Source: Methanomassiliicoccales archaeon (GTDB lineage Archaea; Thermoplasmatota; Thermoplasmata; Sysuiplasmatales; Sysuiplasmataceae). Taken from it: a stretch of DNA of 14,085 nucleotides. Shown piece after piece: positions 7,229 to 13,951 of the stretch. Under the pieces are notes generated by a model. The model worked only from the letters and a program-made list of their open reading frames with translations. It made no database searches and had not been told where the DNA came from. Made by a program: the position numbers and the translations under genes. The stretch lies in NCBI GenBank assembly GCA_027365715.1, contig DAHXLZ010000112.1:1-14085 (forward strand), given 5' to 3'. Numbering within the stretch: the stretch's first letter is position 1; every line of letters begins with the position of its first letter.

Positions 7229-8341
7229 ATGGAAATAAACGATGTGGACATCTATTGCCCTGACGGACGATTCAGGTCCGGTTCGGTGACATGCACCGAT
7301 GGCATCATACGGTCGCTGGATTTCGACGGCAGCAGCGGCAAGGGGGAGCGTATGCTCGTTCCCGGTTTCATCGACATACATGTTCATGGAAGCTGCGGCA
7401 GAGATTTTCTTGAAGGTCCGGAGGCCGTTGCTGAAGCCGCGTCACGCATGCCTGCCAATGGTGTTACAACCTTCCTGCCGACCTTTGCCGCAGCGCCGCG
7501 TGAGCGCCTGGTGCAGGCCATGACTTCACTTCCGGATTCGGACGGCAGGCGTGCAGACGCACATTCGTTCCATCTCGAAGGGCCGTTCATCAGCCCGGAA
7601 CAGAAAGGGGCGCAGAACCCGCGATTCATGGTGGCACCGGATACCGGCGAACTCCGCAAATATGTGGATGCATCTCACAACAGGATTCTGCTTGTCACCG
7701 TTGCACCGGAACTCGATGGTGCAGAGAAGCTGATACGATACTGCACGGCTAACGGGATAAGAACATCGATCGGGCATACTGTCGCACCATTTGAAACAGC
7801 CGTGAAGTCGTTCGGATGGGGGGCGACCATCTCCAACCACACCTATAATGCGATGGGACTTTTTCACCACAGGAAACCCGGAACCATTGGTGCAGTGCTC
7901 GTCACAGACAGCGTTTACTGCGAACTGATAGCCGACGGAGTGCATGTGTCCGGGGGGGCTATTCGCCTTCTGCTCAGATCCAAATCGCCTGAAAGGGTTA
8001 TACTCGTCACCGATGCAATAATGGCACAGAATGCACCGGATGGAAGATACCGGACGGACGCGTTCAGCTTCAATGTGAAGGACGGCGTTGCAAGGCTCGA
8101 TGACGGAACGCTTGCAGGCAGCACACTGACCATGGACGCCGCCCTGAGGAACATGTGCTCATTCACGTCGCTTGGTGCCGGGGCTGTGATACCGATGCTC
8201 ACATCAAATCCGGCGGAAGCACTGGGCATGAAGGACAGGGGAATCATCAGGGAGGGCATGCGGGCCGATTTCGCATTGCTGGATGAAAGTCTTCATGTTG
8301 CCGAAACATACTCCGCCGGAAGAAAAATATTCTCCGCATGA
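7229..8341 (+). CDS. nagA: N-acetylglucosamine-6-phosphate deacetylase NagA
   Basis: NagA deacetylates GlcNAc-6-phosphate, from MurQ or from the kinase, to glucosamine-6-phosphate plus acetate. The protein has amidohydrolase metal motifs: H51-V-H53 in GFIDIHVHG, E117 in HLEGPF, H183 in SIGHT, H204 in SNHTYNAM and the catalytic D262 in LVTDAI, with LAGSTLTMD further on, all typical of NagA. ATG 7229 gives 370 residues beginning MEINDVDIY, a normal NagA N-terminus, and matches the TATA-like box 27 nt upstream; the in-frame ATG at 7217 would add four residues and cannot be excluded. It is cytosolic, divergent from nagZ and convergent with the carboxypeptidase gene with a 31-bp gap. Confidence 0.95.
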   Translation: MEINDVDIYCPDGRFRSGSVTCTDGIIRSLDFDGSSGKGERMLVPGFIDIHVHGSCGRDFLEGPEAVAEAASRMPANGVTTFLPTFAAAPRERLVQAMTSLPDSDGRRADAHSFHLEGPFISPEQKGAQNPRFMVAPDTGELRKYVDASHNRILLVTVAPELDGAEKLIRYCTANGIRTSIGHTVAPFETAVKSFGWGATISNHTYNAMGLFHHRKPGTIGAVLVTDSVYCELIADGVHVSGGAIRLLLRSKSPERVILVTDAIMAQNAPDGRYRTDAFSFNVKDGVARLDDGTLAGSTLTMDAALRNMCSFTSLGAGAVIPMLTSNPAEALGMKDRGIIREGMRADFALLDESLHVAETYSAGRKIFSA

Positions 8342-8372
8342 ACCCGGCCTTTCCGGAAGAGCACGTTCAGGT

Positions 8373-9545
8373 TCAGCGGATAACCGACATGATCCTCTCA
8401 TCAATCCACTCTTTGACAGCCCCGTCGGCGCCCTCCCATCCGGGAAAGTGATTGACAATGATCGAAAACGGATCATTCTCCGCATAGCCTGAGAGAGCCT
8501 GTACGCCGCCCAGTGAGCCTGTCTTCGCACTGACCTTCCTGCTCAGCTTCCGCTCCCTGAGCGTGCCGTCCACGCCGCCGACCGGAAGGGATGCCCGGAT
8601 TGACGGGAAACCGGATATCATGCGCAGCAGTTTCACGGTACCTGCAGGGGAGACCAGATTGCCCCTGCACAGGCCGGAGCCGTCGAACAGCCATGCGTCG
8701 TTTATTCCGGCTGCCTCCAGCGAAATGCGCATCAGAGAAGCGGCTTCCGAAGTCGACGCGTCCCTGCCTGACGGCCCTGCAGCATGGAGCAGCAGAAGTT
8801 CGGCAATTATGTTTGATGACTGTTTGTTGAGCCTGCGCAGCACTTCCGGCATGCCGCACTCTGCTACCGTAACAGGCTCACCCCTGAATCTGCCGGTGCG
8901 GAGTTTTCTGCCCTCTGCAGCCTCCGTCAGATGATCGGAAATCCAGTGCAGAATAAAATCCTCCGGCTCCAGTATGGCAAATGAAAATTTGCCTTTGAAA
9001 CCCGACGGCAGCACAATCTTTCTTTCACCGATATGCGGTTCGCTGACCGAACTGCTGAATGAAAAGGAATGGATGCTGCTGGCAGGAGAAGTACCGTCGG
9101 GCGGCACGTCTCCTCCGTCGAACTTTGCGCTCAGGCAGTTTTCATGAAAGCAGACATCCGACACGGGAGCGCCCCACGGCTGCCCCCTGTCACCGAAATT
9201 CCAGACGCCCGGATACCGCGCTGCTCTGATGTGCCCTGTCTCAATCACTATTTCCTTTATTCTCATGCCTTCGCAGTGCTCAATCATTCCGGCCAGGTTT
9301 GACTCATCAAGCAGAGGGTTTCCAAGCGGCCTGAAATAGAGGGTGCCGTCCACCGTTGAGTACTCTGAATGGAAAGAGGCATCCTCTCCAAGTGATTTGC
9401 ATGCAAACCAGGACGTGTAGAGTTTTGTGTTTGATGCCGGCGTGAACAGCCTGCGCTGATTCAGATATATTCCGGCGGAGGGAAAACAGATGCCTGTCTG
9501 TGACCTTCTCATCAACTGCTTTGTCAGTGCCTTTTTTTCAACCAT
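8373..9545 (-). CDS. dacB: D-Ala-D-Ala carboxypeptidase, PBP4/DacB family (class C PBP), no signal peptide
   Basis: The family removes terminal D-Ala from stem pentapeptides or cuts D,D cross-links. The 390-residue protein has the three active-site motifs in order: S38-N-T-K41 (SxxK), S243-S-N245 (SxN) and K341-T-G-S, plus FDGSGL near 287-292. The roughly 200 residues between SxxK and SxN are the large insertion characteristic of PBP4/DacB. It is shorter than E. coli DacB (about 477). No signal peptide or membrane segment is seen, which is odd for a PBP and suggests soluble muropeptides as substrate in the cytosol. The start is ATG 9545, preceded by AGGAG with an 8-nt spacer; a TTG at 9569 would add eight residues. 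It follows the amiE-like gene by 36 bp and is probably co-transcribed with it. Confidence 0.88.
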   Translation of the reverse strand: MVEKKALTKQLMRRSQTGICFPSAGIYLNQRRLFTPASNTKLYTSWFACKSLGEDASFHSEYSTVDGTLYFRPLGNPLLDESNLAGMIEHCEGMRIKEIVIETGHIRAARYPGVWNFGDRGQPWGAPVSDVCFHENCLSAKFDGGDVPPDGTSPASSIHSFSFSSSVSEPHIGERKIVLPSGFKGKFSFAILEPEDFILHWISDHLTEAAEGRKLRTGRFRGEPVTVAECGMPEVLRRLNKQSSNIIAELLLLHAAGPSGRDASTSEAASLMRISLEAAGINDAWLFDGSGLCRGNLVSPAGTVKLLRMISGFPSIRASLPVGGVDGTLRERKLSRKVSAKTGSLGGVQALSGYAENDPFSIIVNHFPGWEGADGAVKEWIDERIMSVIR

Positions 9546-9554
9546 GCTGTTAAC

Positions 9555-9559
9555 TCCTG
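9555..9559 (-). promoter_or_regulatory. Shine-Dalgarno AGGAG of the dacB-like gene
   Basis: AGGAG on the minus strand lies 8 nt before ATG 9545 and decides that start against the upstream in-frame TTG at 9569, which it follows. Confidence 0.65.
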
Positions 9560-9581
9560 CAAAACGCAAGCGCTCCGTTAA

Positions 9582-10655
9582 TCACTGAACTATCAGTTTT
9601 CCTGCAACGATGTTGTTGAAAAGCCTCCGGCACCGGAGGATGGCATGATTGTTCCTTGTTGGATGCACCCGGTTCGTAAGAAGTATTGACGAGACGCCGC
9701 TCTTCCTGTCCATCCACAGCATCGTCCCCGTGAAACCCGTGTGCCCGAAACTCCATAATGGAAAGAGGTCGCCGAACGGGCCGACATACGTTCCGGTGTT
9801 GAGCTGCCATCCAAGACCATACGTGCCTCCGATGATCGGGCGTCTCTGCCTGACCATTTCCTCCATGATGCGTGCAGACAATATTCTCTTCCCGTTAAAC
9901 TCGCCCCTGTCTATCACGGCGGTGCAGTATTTATGCAGGTCGGCAGCCGTCGAAAAGAGGCCGGCATGTCCCGAAACTCCTCCCATGAAGTGTGCGTTTT
10001 CGTCATGCACTGTGCCGAAGCCCGTCCTCTCGGGGTAGATTTCCGTAGTGACAAATCTTTCGCTCAGCGATTCCGGCGGATTGAAGAAAGTTTCATTCAT
10101 ACCGAGAGGGGCAAACACATTCTCCATGCAATAGGCGTCAAGCGGCTTTGCACTCACATTCTCAACAATCTTTCCCAGCAGTATGAAGTCAAGATCGCTG
10201 TAAATTTCCCCTTTTCCCGGTTCATATAATGGCGGCATTGCAGCAATTGTCTTCAGAACGGTGCTGCTGTCACCTCTGTGCCTGTGAAACGGATAGTAGC
10301 CGTAGAATCCCGATGTATGGCAAAGCAGGTCTTCTACAGTTGCCCTGGAATTTCCATTGCTCCAGTCCAGTTCACTGAAGAAGCTGGAAACAGTGTCTGA
10401 AAGAGATATGCTGCCGCTTTCGATCAGCTGAAGGACAGCAGGAGTTGTGGCCACAACCTTTGTCAGCGAAGCAAGGTCGAAAATGGAATCCTCCCTCATC
10501 TCCCTTTTCTCAGGCGTGATCGATGATTTACCGAACGTTCCGGTGTATTCAACGGCGCCACGTCTCGACACAAGTGCCACGGCACCCGGAAATGAGCCAT
10601 CGGCCACGCTGCGATTCAGAAGCCCGTCCAGATGAGATTTCAGTGATCCGTTCAA
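9582..10655 (-). CDS. amiE: Serine hydrolase of the beta-lactamase/PBP fold, probable AmiE-like N-acetylmuramoyl-L-Ala amidase
   Basis: The 357-residue protein is a class C beta-lactamase-fold hydrolase. It has S63-L-T-K66 (SxxK), Y152-S-D154 at the YxN position, H305-T-G307 at the KTG position, LLCHTSG near 110-116 and GVSGHAGLFSTAADL near 226-240. In B. subtilis, AmiE (YbbE) has this fold, sits in the murQ-nagZ-namZ operon and cuts MurNAc from the peptide; the same neighbours here make that the best guess. An esterase or D-amino-acid peptidase remains possible because the fold is versatile. There is no signal peptide. The start is TTG 10655, the first start after an in-frame TAA, 9 nt after the inferred transcript start set by ATTTAATAG at 10686-10694. 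It leads the dacB-like gene and is divergent from the kinase. Confidence 0.82.
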   Translation of the reverse strand: MNGSLKSHLDGLLNRSVADGSFPGAVALVSRRGAVEYTGTFGKSSITPEKREMREDSIFDLASLTKVVATTPAVLQLIESGSISLSDTVSSFFSELDWSNGNSRATVEDLLCHTSGFYGYYPFHRHRGDSSTVLKTIAAMPPLYEPGKGEIYSDLDFILLGKIVENVSAKPLDAYCMENVFAPLGMNETFFNPPESLSERFVTTEIYPERTGFGTVHDENAHFMGGVSGHAGLFSTAADLHKYCTAVIDRGEFNGKRILSARIMEEMVRQRRPIIGGTYGLGWQLNTGTYVGPFGDLFPLWSFGHTGFTGTMLWMDRKSGVSSILLTNRVHPTRNNHAILRCRRLFNNIVAGKLIVQ

Positions 10656-10780
10656 TTTGCATTACCGGCGCGTTATCCGCAACATCTATTAAATCACTTA
10701 CCAGCGCAACGGTCGCCCGTGCAGATTCCGTGGCGCTTCAAAAAGAAATATGGAAATACGAAGTTGTATTGCACTGAGTC
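10656..10780. promoter_or_regulatory. Divergent promoter region amiE-like / kinase
   Basis: This 125-bp spacer has ATTTAATAG on the minus strand (10686-10694), placed about 35 nt before the amiE-like TTG, and AAATATGG (10746-10753) on the plus strand, about 30 nt before the kinase ATG. Both imply very short leaders. No clear palindrome was seen here. Confidence 0.45.
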
Positions 10781-11782
10781 ATGCTGCTTGCAGTTGATGG
10801 TGGAGCCACAAAGACGCTGGCTGTTGTATTTGATGAGCACATAACAGGTGTGGGCGTCGCCGGTTCCGGAAATTACAACAATGTAGGTGTGGACACTGCC
10901 AGGACAAACGCCGGGAAAGCCGTCTCAGACGCACTGAAGATGGCAGGCTGCGGATGGGAAAGCGTTGACAGAGGCAGATACGGCTTTGCCGGAGTCGAAA
11001 ATTCGGCCGCGACCACAATGTCTGTTGAGAAGTTCCTGAGAAGCATCCACAAGAATGGTGAATTTTCACTTTTCAACGACGGTGTTGCCGCATACTACCT
11101 GTCGACTAAAGGGAAGCCGGGTGTTATAGCGGCCGCCGGAACCGGCTCGGTAGTGCAGGCACGTGGTGATGGAAAAGCGATAAGAACGGGTGGCTGGGGA
11201 TGGCTTGCAGGCGACGAGGGCAGCGCTTATTACATCGCCAGAAGGGGACTTCAGGAAGCAGCAAAGGCATTTGACGGCCGCGGTCTGGACACCGCTCTTG
11301 TCGATTCGTTTGCCCGTCTGGCCGATATGGATTTCAACGCGGCTGTCGGCAGTATCTACCGGAATTTCACTGTGACGAGAGTGGCCGCTCTCGCACCGGT
11401 TGTCACCGCGTGTGCTTCTCAGGGGGACGAAACGGCTGCGGGTATATGCCGTGAAGCTGCAAAGGAGCTTGCTCTCGCTGTAAAGACGGCAAAAAGAAAG
11501 ATGGATTTCACCGAATCGTTCGTCATTGGCGGGCTGGGCGGCGTGTTTCGCGCAGGCAAGGTTATCACAGACACATTCTTTTCAGAACTCATCAACGAGG
11601 GAGGGAAGTTTGCACACGTTTACTACGGTTATCAGGTCGTCCTCGGCTCCGTACTCCTGGACATGAAGAATCGTGGTCTGGAAGCCGGGGAAAAGGAAAC
11701 GGAAAGACTCGTGACAGAGCTGGATGGCGCATTGAGAAAACTCGATCGCGATGCAAGAAGGGAATTCCTCTTCATGGAGTGA
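10781..11782 (+). CDS. murK: BadF/BadG-type N-acetylglucosamine / N-acetylmuramic acid kinase (MurK-like)
   Basis: The 333-residue protein is an ASKHA-fold sugar kinase of the BadF/BadG/BcrA/BcrD ATPase family. It has the phosphate-1 motif VDGGATKT at 5-12, the catalytic D100 in FNDGVAA, the phosphate-2 motif AAAGTGS at 117-123, GGWGWLAGDEGS at 137-148 and the adenosine-motif GGLGGVF near 252-258. In Clostridium, the related MurK phosphorylates both GlcNAc and MurNAc at O6. With NagZ and NamZ releasing exactly these two sugars here, dual specificity is likely but cannot be read from sequence; a GlcNAc-only kinase is the alternative. ATG 10781 lies about 5 nt after an inferred transcript start. 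It is cytosolic, divergent from the amiE-like gene and ends 12 bp from convergent nagB. Confidence 0.88.
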   Translation: MLLAVDGGATKTLAVVFDEHITGVGVAGSGNYNNVGVDTARTNAGKAVSDALKMAGCGWESVDRGRYGFAGVENSAATTMSVEKFLRSIHKNGEFSLFNDGVAAYYLSTKGKPGVIAAAGTGSVVQARGDGKAIRTGGWGWLAGDEGSAYYIARRGLQEAAKAFDGRGLDTALVDSFARLADMDFNAAVGSIYRNFTVTRVAALAPVVTACASQGDETAAGICREAAKELALAVKTAKRKMDFTESFVIGGLGGVFRAGKVITDTFFSELINEGGKFAHVYYGYQVVLGSVLLDMKNRGLEAGEKETERLVTELDGALRKLDRDARREFLFME

Positions 11783-11794
11783 AGTGCGGAAGCG

Positions 11795-12550
11795 TCAGAT
11801 GACGGCCTTCGCAGCCCTCGTATCCAGAAGCATCGTGGCATTTCGATGAAGCTTAAGTGCGGTCGAGGGGACACTTTCCGCGATTCTGCCGGCGCTGAAC
11901 GTTTCATGTATGGCCGAACTCTTCTCATCGCCGTAAGCAAGAAGGAGCAGCCTTCTTGAATTCAATATCGTCTTTATACCCATTGTAATCGCACTTCGCG
12001 GCATATCGCCCCCTTCGCCGAATACAGGCGCATTGGCTGAAATGGTTGCTTCAGACAGGGCAGTGACGTGCGACACGCTGTCGAACGATGTTCCCGGTTC
12101 GTTGAATCCTATGTGCCCATTTCGCCCCAGGCCGAGAAACTGAATATCTATGCCACCGGAGCGCGAGATGAACCGCTCGTATTTTTCCGCCTCTGCCTCA
12201 GGATCCTGAGGATTGCTGTCCGGCATGTGCACATTCTCCCGCCGGATGTCGACTTTTGAAAAGAAATTTCTGTCCATGTATGTGTGATATGAACCGCCAC
12301 TTTCACTCCGTATTCCCAGATATTCATCGAGATTGAATGTGACTGTCTCGCTGAAACTCACGCCCGCCTTTCTGTAATTGTCGGCCACGAACTTGTAGAA
12401 AGGTATAAACGTGTTTCCGGTCGCGAGTCCGATCACCGCTTCAGGATCTGTCCTGAGTAAATCGAACAGGCGGCCGGCAGCCCGGGCAATCAGTTCGGGC
12501 ACTGAGTCAAATACCTCTATCTTCACTCCATCAAGTTCGAGCCTGCGCAT
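11795..12550 (-). CDS. nagB: Glucosamine-6-phosphate deaminase NagB
   Basis: NagB converts glucosamine-6-phosphate to fructose-6-phosphate and ammonia, the last step into glycolysis. Its motifs are GLATGN at 41-46, FNLDEYLGI near 72-80 (D75, proton-transfer Asp), LGRNGHIGFNEPGTSF at 141-156 with H146 and E151, and SAITMGIKTIL later. The frame is open from GTG 12592, but an A/T box (AAATTATTTT, about 12576-12585) lies inside that extension and predicts transcription starting near 12554. ATG 12550 is therefore preferred, giving 251 residues with a normal NagB N-terminus; ATG 12559 is also in frame. It follows the exported amidase gene on the same strand but probably has its own promoter. Confidence 0.93.
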   Translation of the reverse strand: MRRLELDGVKIEVFDSVPELIARAAGRLFDLLRTDPEAVIGLATGNTFIPFYKFVADNYRKAGVSFSETVTFNLDEYLGIRSESGGSYHTYMDRNFFSKVDIRRENVHMPDSNPQDPEAEAEKYERFISRSGGIDIQFLGLGRNGHIGFNEPGTSFDSVSHVTALSEATISANAPVFGEGGDMPRSAITMGIKTILNSRRLLLLAYGDEKSSAIHETFSAGRIAESVPSTALKLHRNATMLLDTRAAKAVI

Positions 12551-12575
12551 GCGGCGCATAAGTCCGGTGCCGGTT

Positions 12576-12585
12576 AAAATAATTT
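12576..12585 (-). promoter_or_regulatory. Candidate TATA box of nagB
   Basis: AAATTATTTT on the minus strand is centred about 30 nt before ATG 12550 and lies in the short gap after the upstream stop codon. It argues against the upstream GTG 12592 as nagB start. Confidence 0.45.
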
Positions 12586-12617
12586 GGTCCACCCGGCGGC
12601 CAGGATTGCCGGTGGAC

Positions 12618-13823
12618 TTATTTGCGCCGGCGGTAGAGCACGATCATGGCAGATGCCACAATCACCGCGCCGGCAGCCGAAAGGGCAATGAGCGCGGTTG
12701 ATGGAGTGATCCCGTTGCCTGAAACAGGAACTGATATGGTGTAACTGGCTGTCGCATTCCCCGAGCTGCCTGCCGAAACAACGCTGATGCTGTTCCTGCC
12801 CGGAGACGGGTTGAACGCAAAACTCTGGTTTGTTGAGACCGGGCGGCCATTGACGGACCATCTGTACGTATAGTTTCCGTAACCGACGCCATCCGGGAAT
12901 GAAGCGATGAGAGAAACTCTGCTTCCGCGCGCTACGACGGATGAATTCGCATTCAGGGCTCTTCCGCCGGTCAGGGCTGTTATGTTCACCGTGTGCCGGC
13001 TGGAGAAGGTTGGCATGTGCATGTACAGCGAAGAGACATTTTTTCCATTCAGAGTCAGCAGCCCGTAAAAGCTTATGTTGTAGTCAACGCCGGGTGCATA
13101 CGCCCATTGGCCCGCGGGATCTGTCTGAATTACGTTTCCGTTCCCGACATAAAGCATCGCGTGGCCGTTTCCCGCACCGCCGTCCATAATCACGTCACCG
13201 GGTGAGAGTATGTATGACGGCAGAATGGAGTCATTGAGTACGTAGTAGACAGATGCATGGGGCGAACCAGAATATGATCCCGGGATTGGCTGATACCCCA
13301 TCGTGTGCTCCGTTGTAGCATTTGCAGGAAAAACAGGAAGGTCATAGCCCGCGAGATAATCGGCGAGCCTGTATACGCCGACGATTCCGTAGCTTCCCAC
13401 GAACGCACCGTTGTCGAAGGTTGTGAGGTTGTCGCCGGGCGGGTTTTGAGCGAGAACCTTCAGCCCTCCTGCTATCAGTGCTTCAGAGACAAAATGGGCA
13501 CAGTCTTCAGAGTTGTAATGATCAAGATTTTTCTGCAGAATGCTTTCATTTATTCCCGCAGGATAGGATGGTGTCCTGAAGTACCTGGTGTGAATCAGAT
13601 ATGCGTAATTCACAGCCGCCGAAGGGTTGTAGTTCAGCGCAGCTGATGGACCGGCCTGAAGTGCCGATGTGACTGAAACAGCGGACACTCCTTGATTCTG
13701 AAATGTCTGTGAATGGCCGTTAAGCGCAGGAAATTGCGGCGATGCGACTAAAGCGGCAAAAAGCACTGTCGATGCAACAAAAGCAAAGGTATATTTTTTC
13801 CATTCAGAACTTTTCCTGTGCAA
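12618..13823 (-). CDS. Exported, membrane-anchored amidase-like cysteine hydrolase (Amidase_6-type domain)
   Basis: This 401-residue protein is the only clearly exported one here. Residues 1-30 form a signal segment (basic WKK then a hydrophobic stretch ending ALVASP). Residues about 64-255 resemble the putative amidase domain PF12671: YNPSAAVNYA, EDCAHFVSEAL with C108 as likely nucleophile, and a GDVI...GHAMLYVGNG segment with H221. Residues about 275-367 look like an Ig/PKD-like beta domain. A single helix at about 375-396 ends in RRRK, anchoring it with the catalytic part outside. About eleven N-x-S/T sequons fit archaeal surface glycosylation. Given the neighbours it may cut murein peptides outside the cell, but the substrate is not shown. 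TTG 13823 is the start: AGGTGG lies 7 nt upstream, a stop immediately precedes it, and ATG 13803 is out of frame. Confidence 0.85.
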   Translation of the reverse strand: MHRKSSEWKKYTFAFVASTVLFAALVASPQFPALNGHSQTFQNQGVSAVSVTSALQAGPSAALNYNPSAAVNYAYLIHTRYFRTPSYPAGINESILQKNLDHYNSEDCAHFVSEALIAGGLKVLAQNPPGDNLTTFDNGAFVGSYGIVGVYRLADYLAGYDLPVFPANATTEHTMGYQPIPGSYSGSPHASVYYVLNDSILPSYILSPGDVIMDGGAGNGHAMLYVGNGNVIQTDPAGQWAYAPGVDYNISFYGLLTLNGKNVSSLYMHMPTFSSRHTVNITALTGGRALNANSSVVARGSRVSLIASFPDGVGYGNYTYRWSVNGRPVSTNQSFAFNPSPGRNSISVVSAGSSGNATASYTISVPVSGNGITPSTALIALSAAGAVIVASAMIVLYRRRK

Positions 13824-13880
13824 TTACAGACCACCTGTTCAGAGAAGTTTAGCTCAATATTGTCAGCAACTATATAGGCT
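13824..13880 (-). promoter_or_regulatory. Promoter and ribosome binding site of the exported amidase gene
   Basis: CCTATATAG on the minus strand (13870-13878) is a good TATA box; transcription would start near 13847, giving a leader of about 24 nt. It contains AGGTGG at 13831-13836, 7 nt before the TTG start, the clearest Shine-Dalgarno sequence in the window. Confidence 0.6.
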
Positions 13881-13886
13881 CTGTCA

Positions 13887-13903
13887 GATTTTCACTGAAA
13901 ATC
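13887..13903. repeat. Palindrome GATTTTC-ACT-GAAAATC
   Basis: Perfect 7-bp arms flank a 3-bp loop in the gap between tnpB and the exported amidase gene. It lies 9 bp upstream of the amidase TATA box and 48 bp downstream of the tnpB stop. It could be an operator for the amidase gene, a transcript-end hairpin, or a hairpin at the right end of the IS element. Confidence 0.5.
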
Positions 13904-13951
13904 CGGCTTGAAGGCTTCCGCTCAGCGTCTTTGAACTGCTTCATCGCCTCA

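Noticed and set aside
8342..8372. GC-rich CCGG-containing gap between nagA and the dacB-like gene as terminator
   Set aside because: The possible stem is only about 4 bp and no T-run follows on either strand.
9546..9569. TTG 9569 as start of the dacB-like gene
   Set aside because: AGGAG lies inside this extension, 8 nt before ATG 9545, which is the better start.
8373..10655. Beta-lactam resistance locus
   Set aside because: A PBP-like and a beta-lactamase-fold gene are adjacent, but neighbours and motif variants point to muropeptide processing.
12551..12592. GTG 12592 as start of nagB
   Set aside because: The extension contains a TATA-like box and is not NagB-like; ATG 12550 fits the family N-terminus.
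13801..13803. ATG as start of the exported amidase gene
   Set aside because: It is out of frame with the conserved protein; the in-frame TTG 13823 has a proper Shine-Dalgarno sequence.
1..13823. Murein or pseudomurein biosynthesis cluster
   Set aside because: No Mur ligase, lipid carrier or transglycosylase synthesis gene is present; MurQ, NagA, NagB and NamZ are catabolic.
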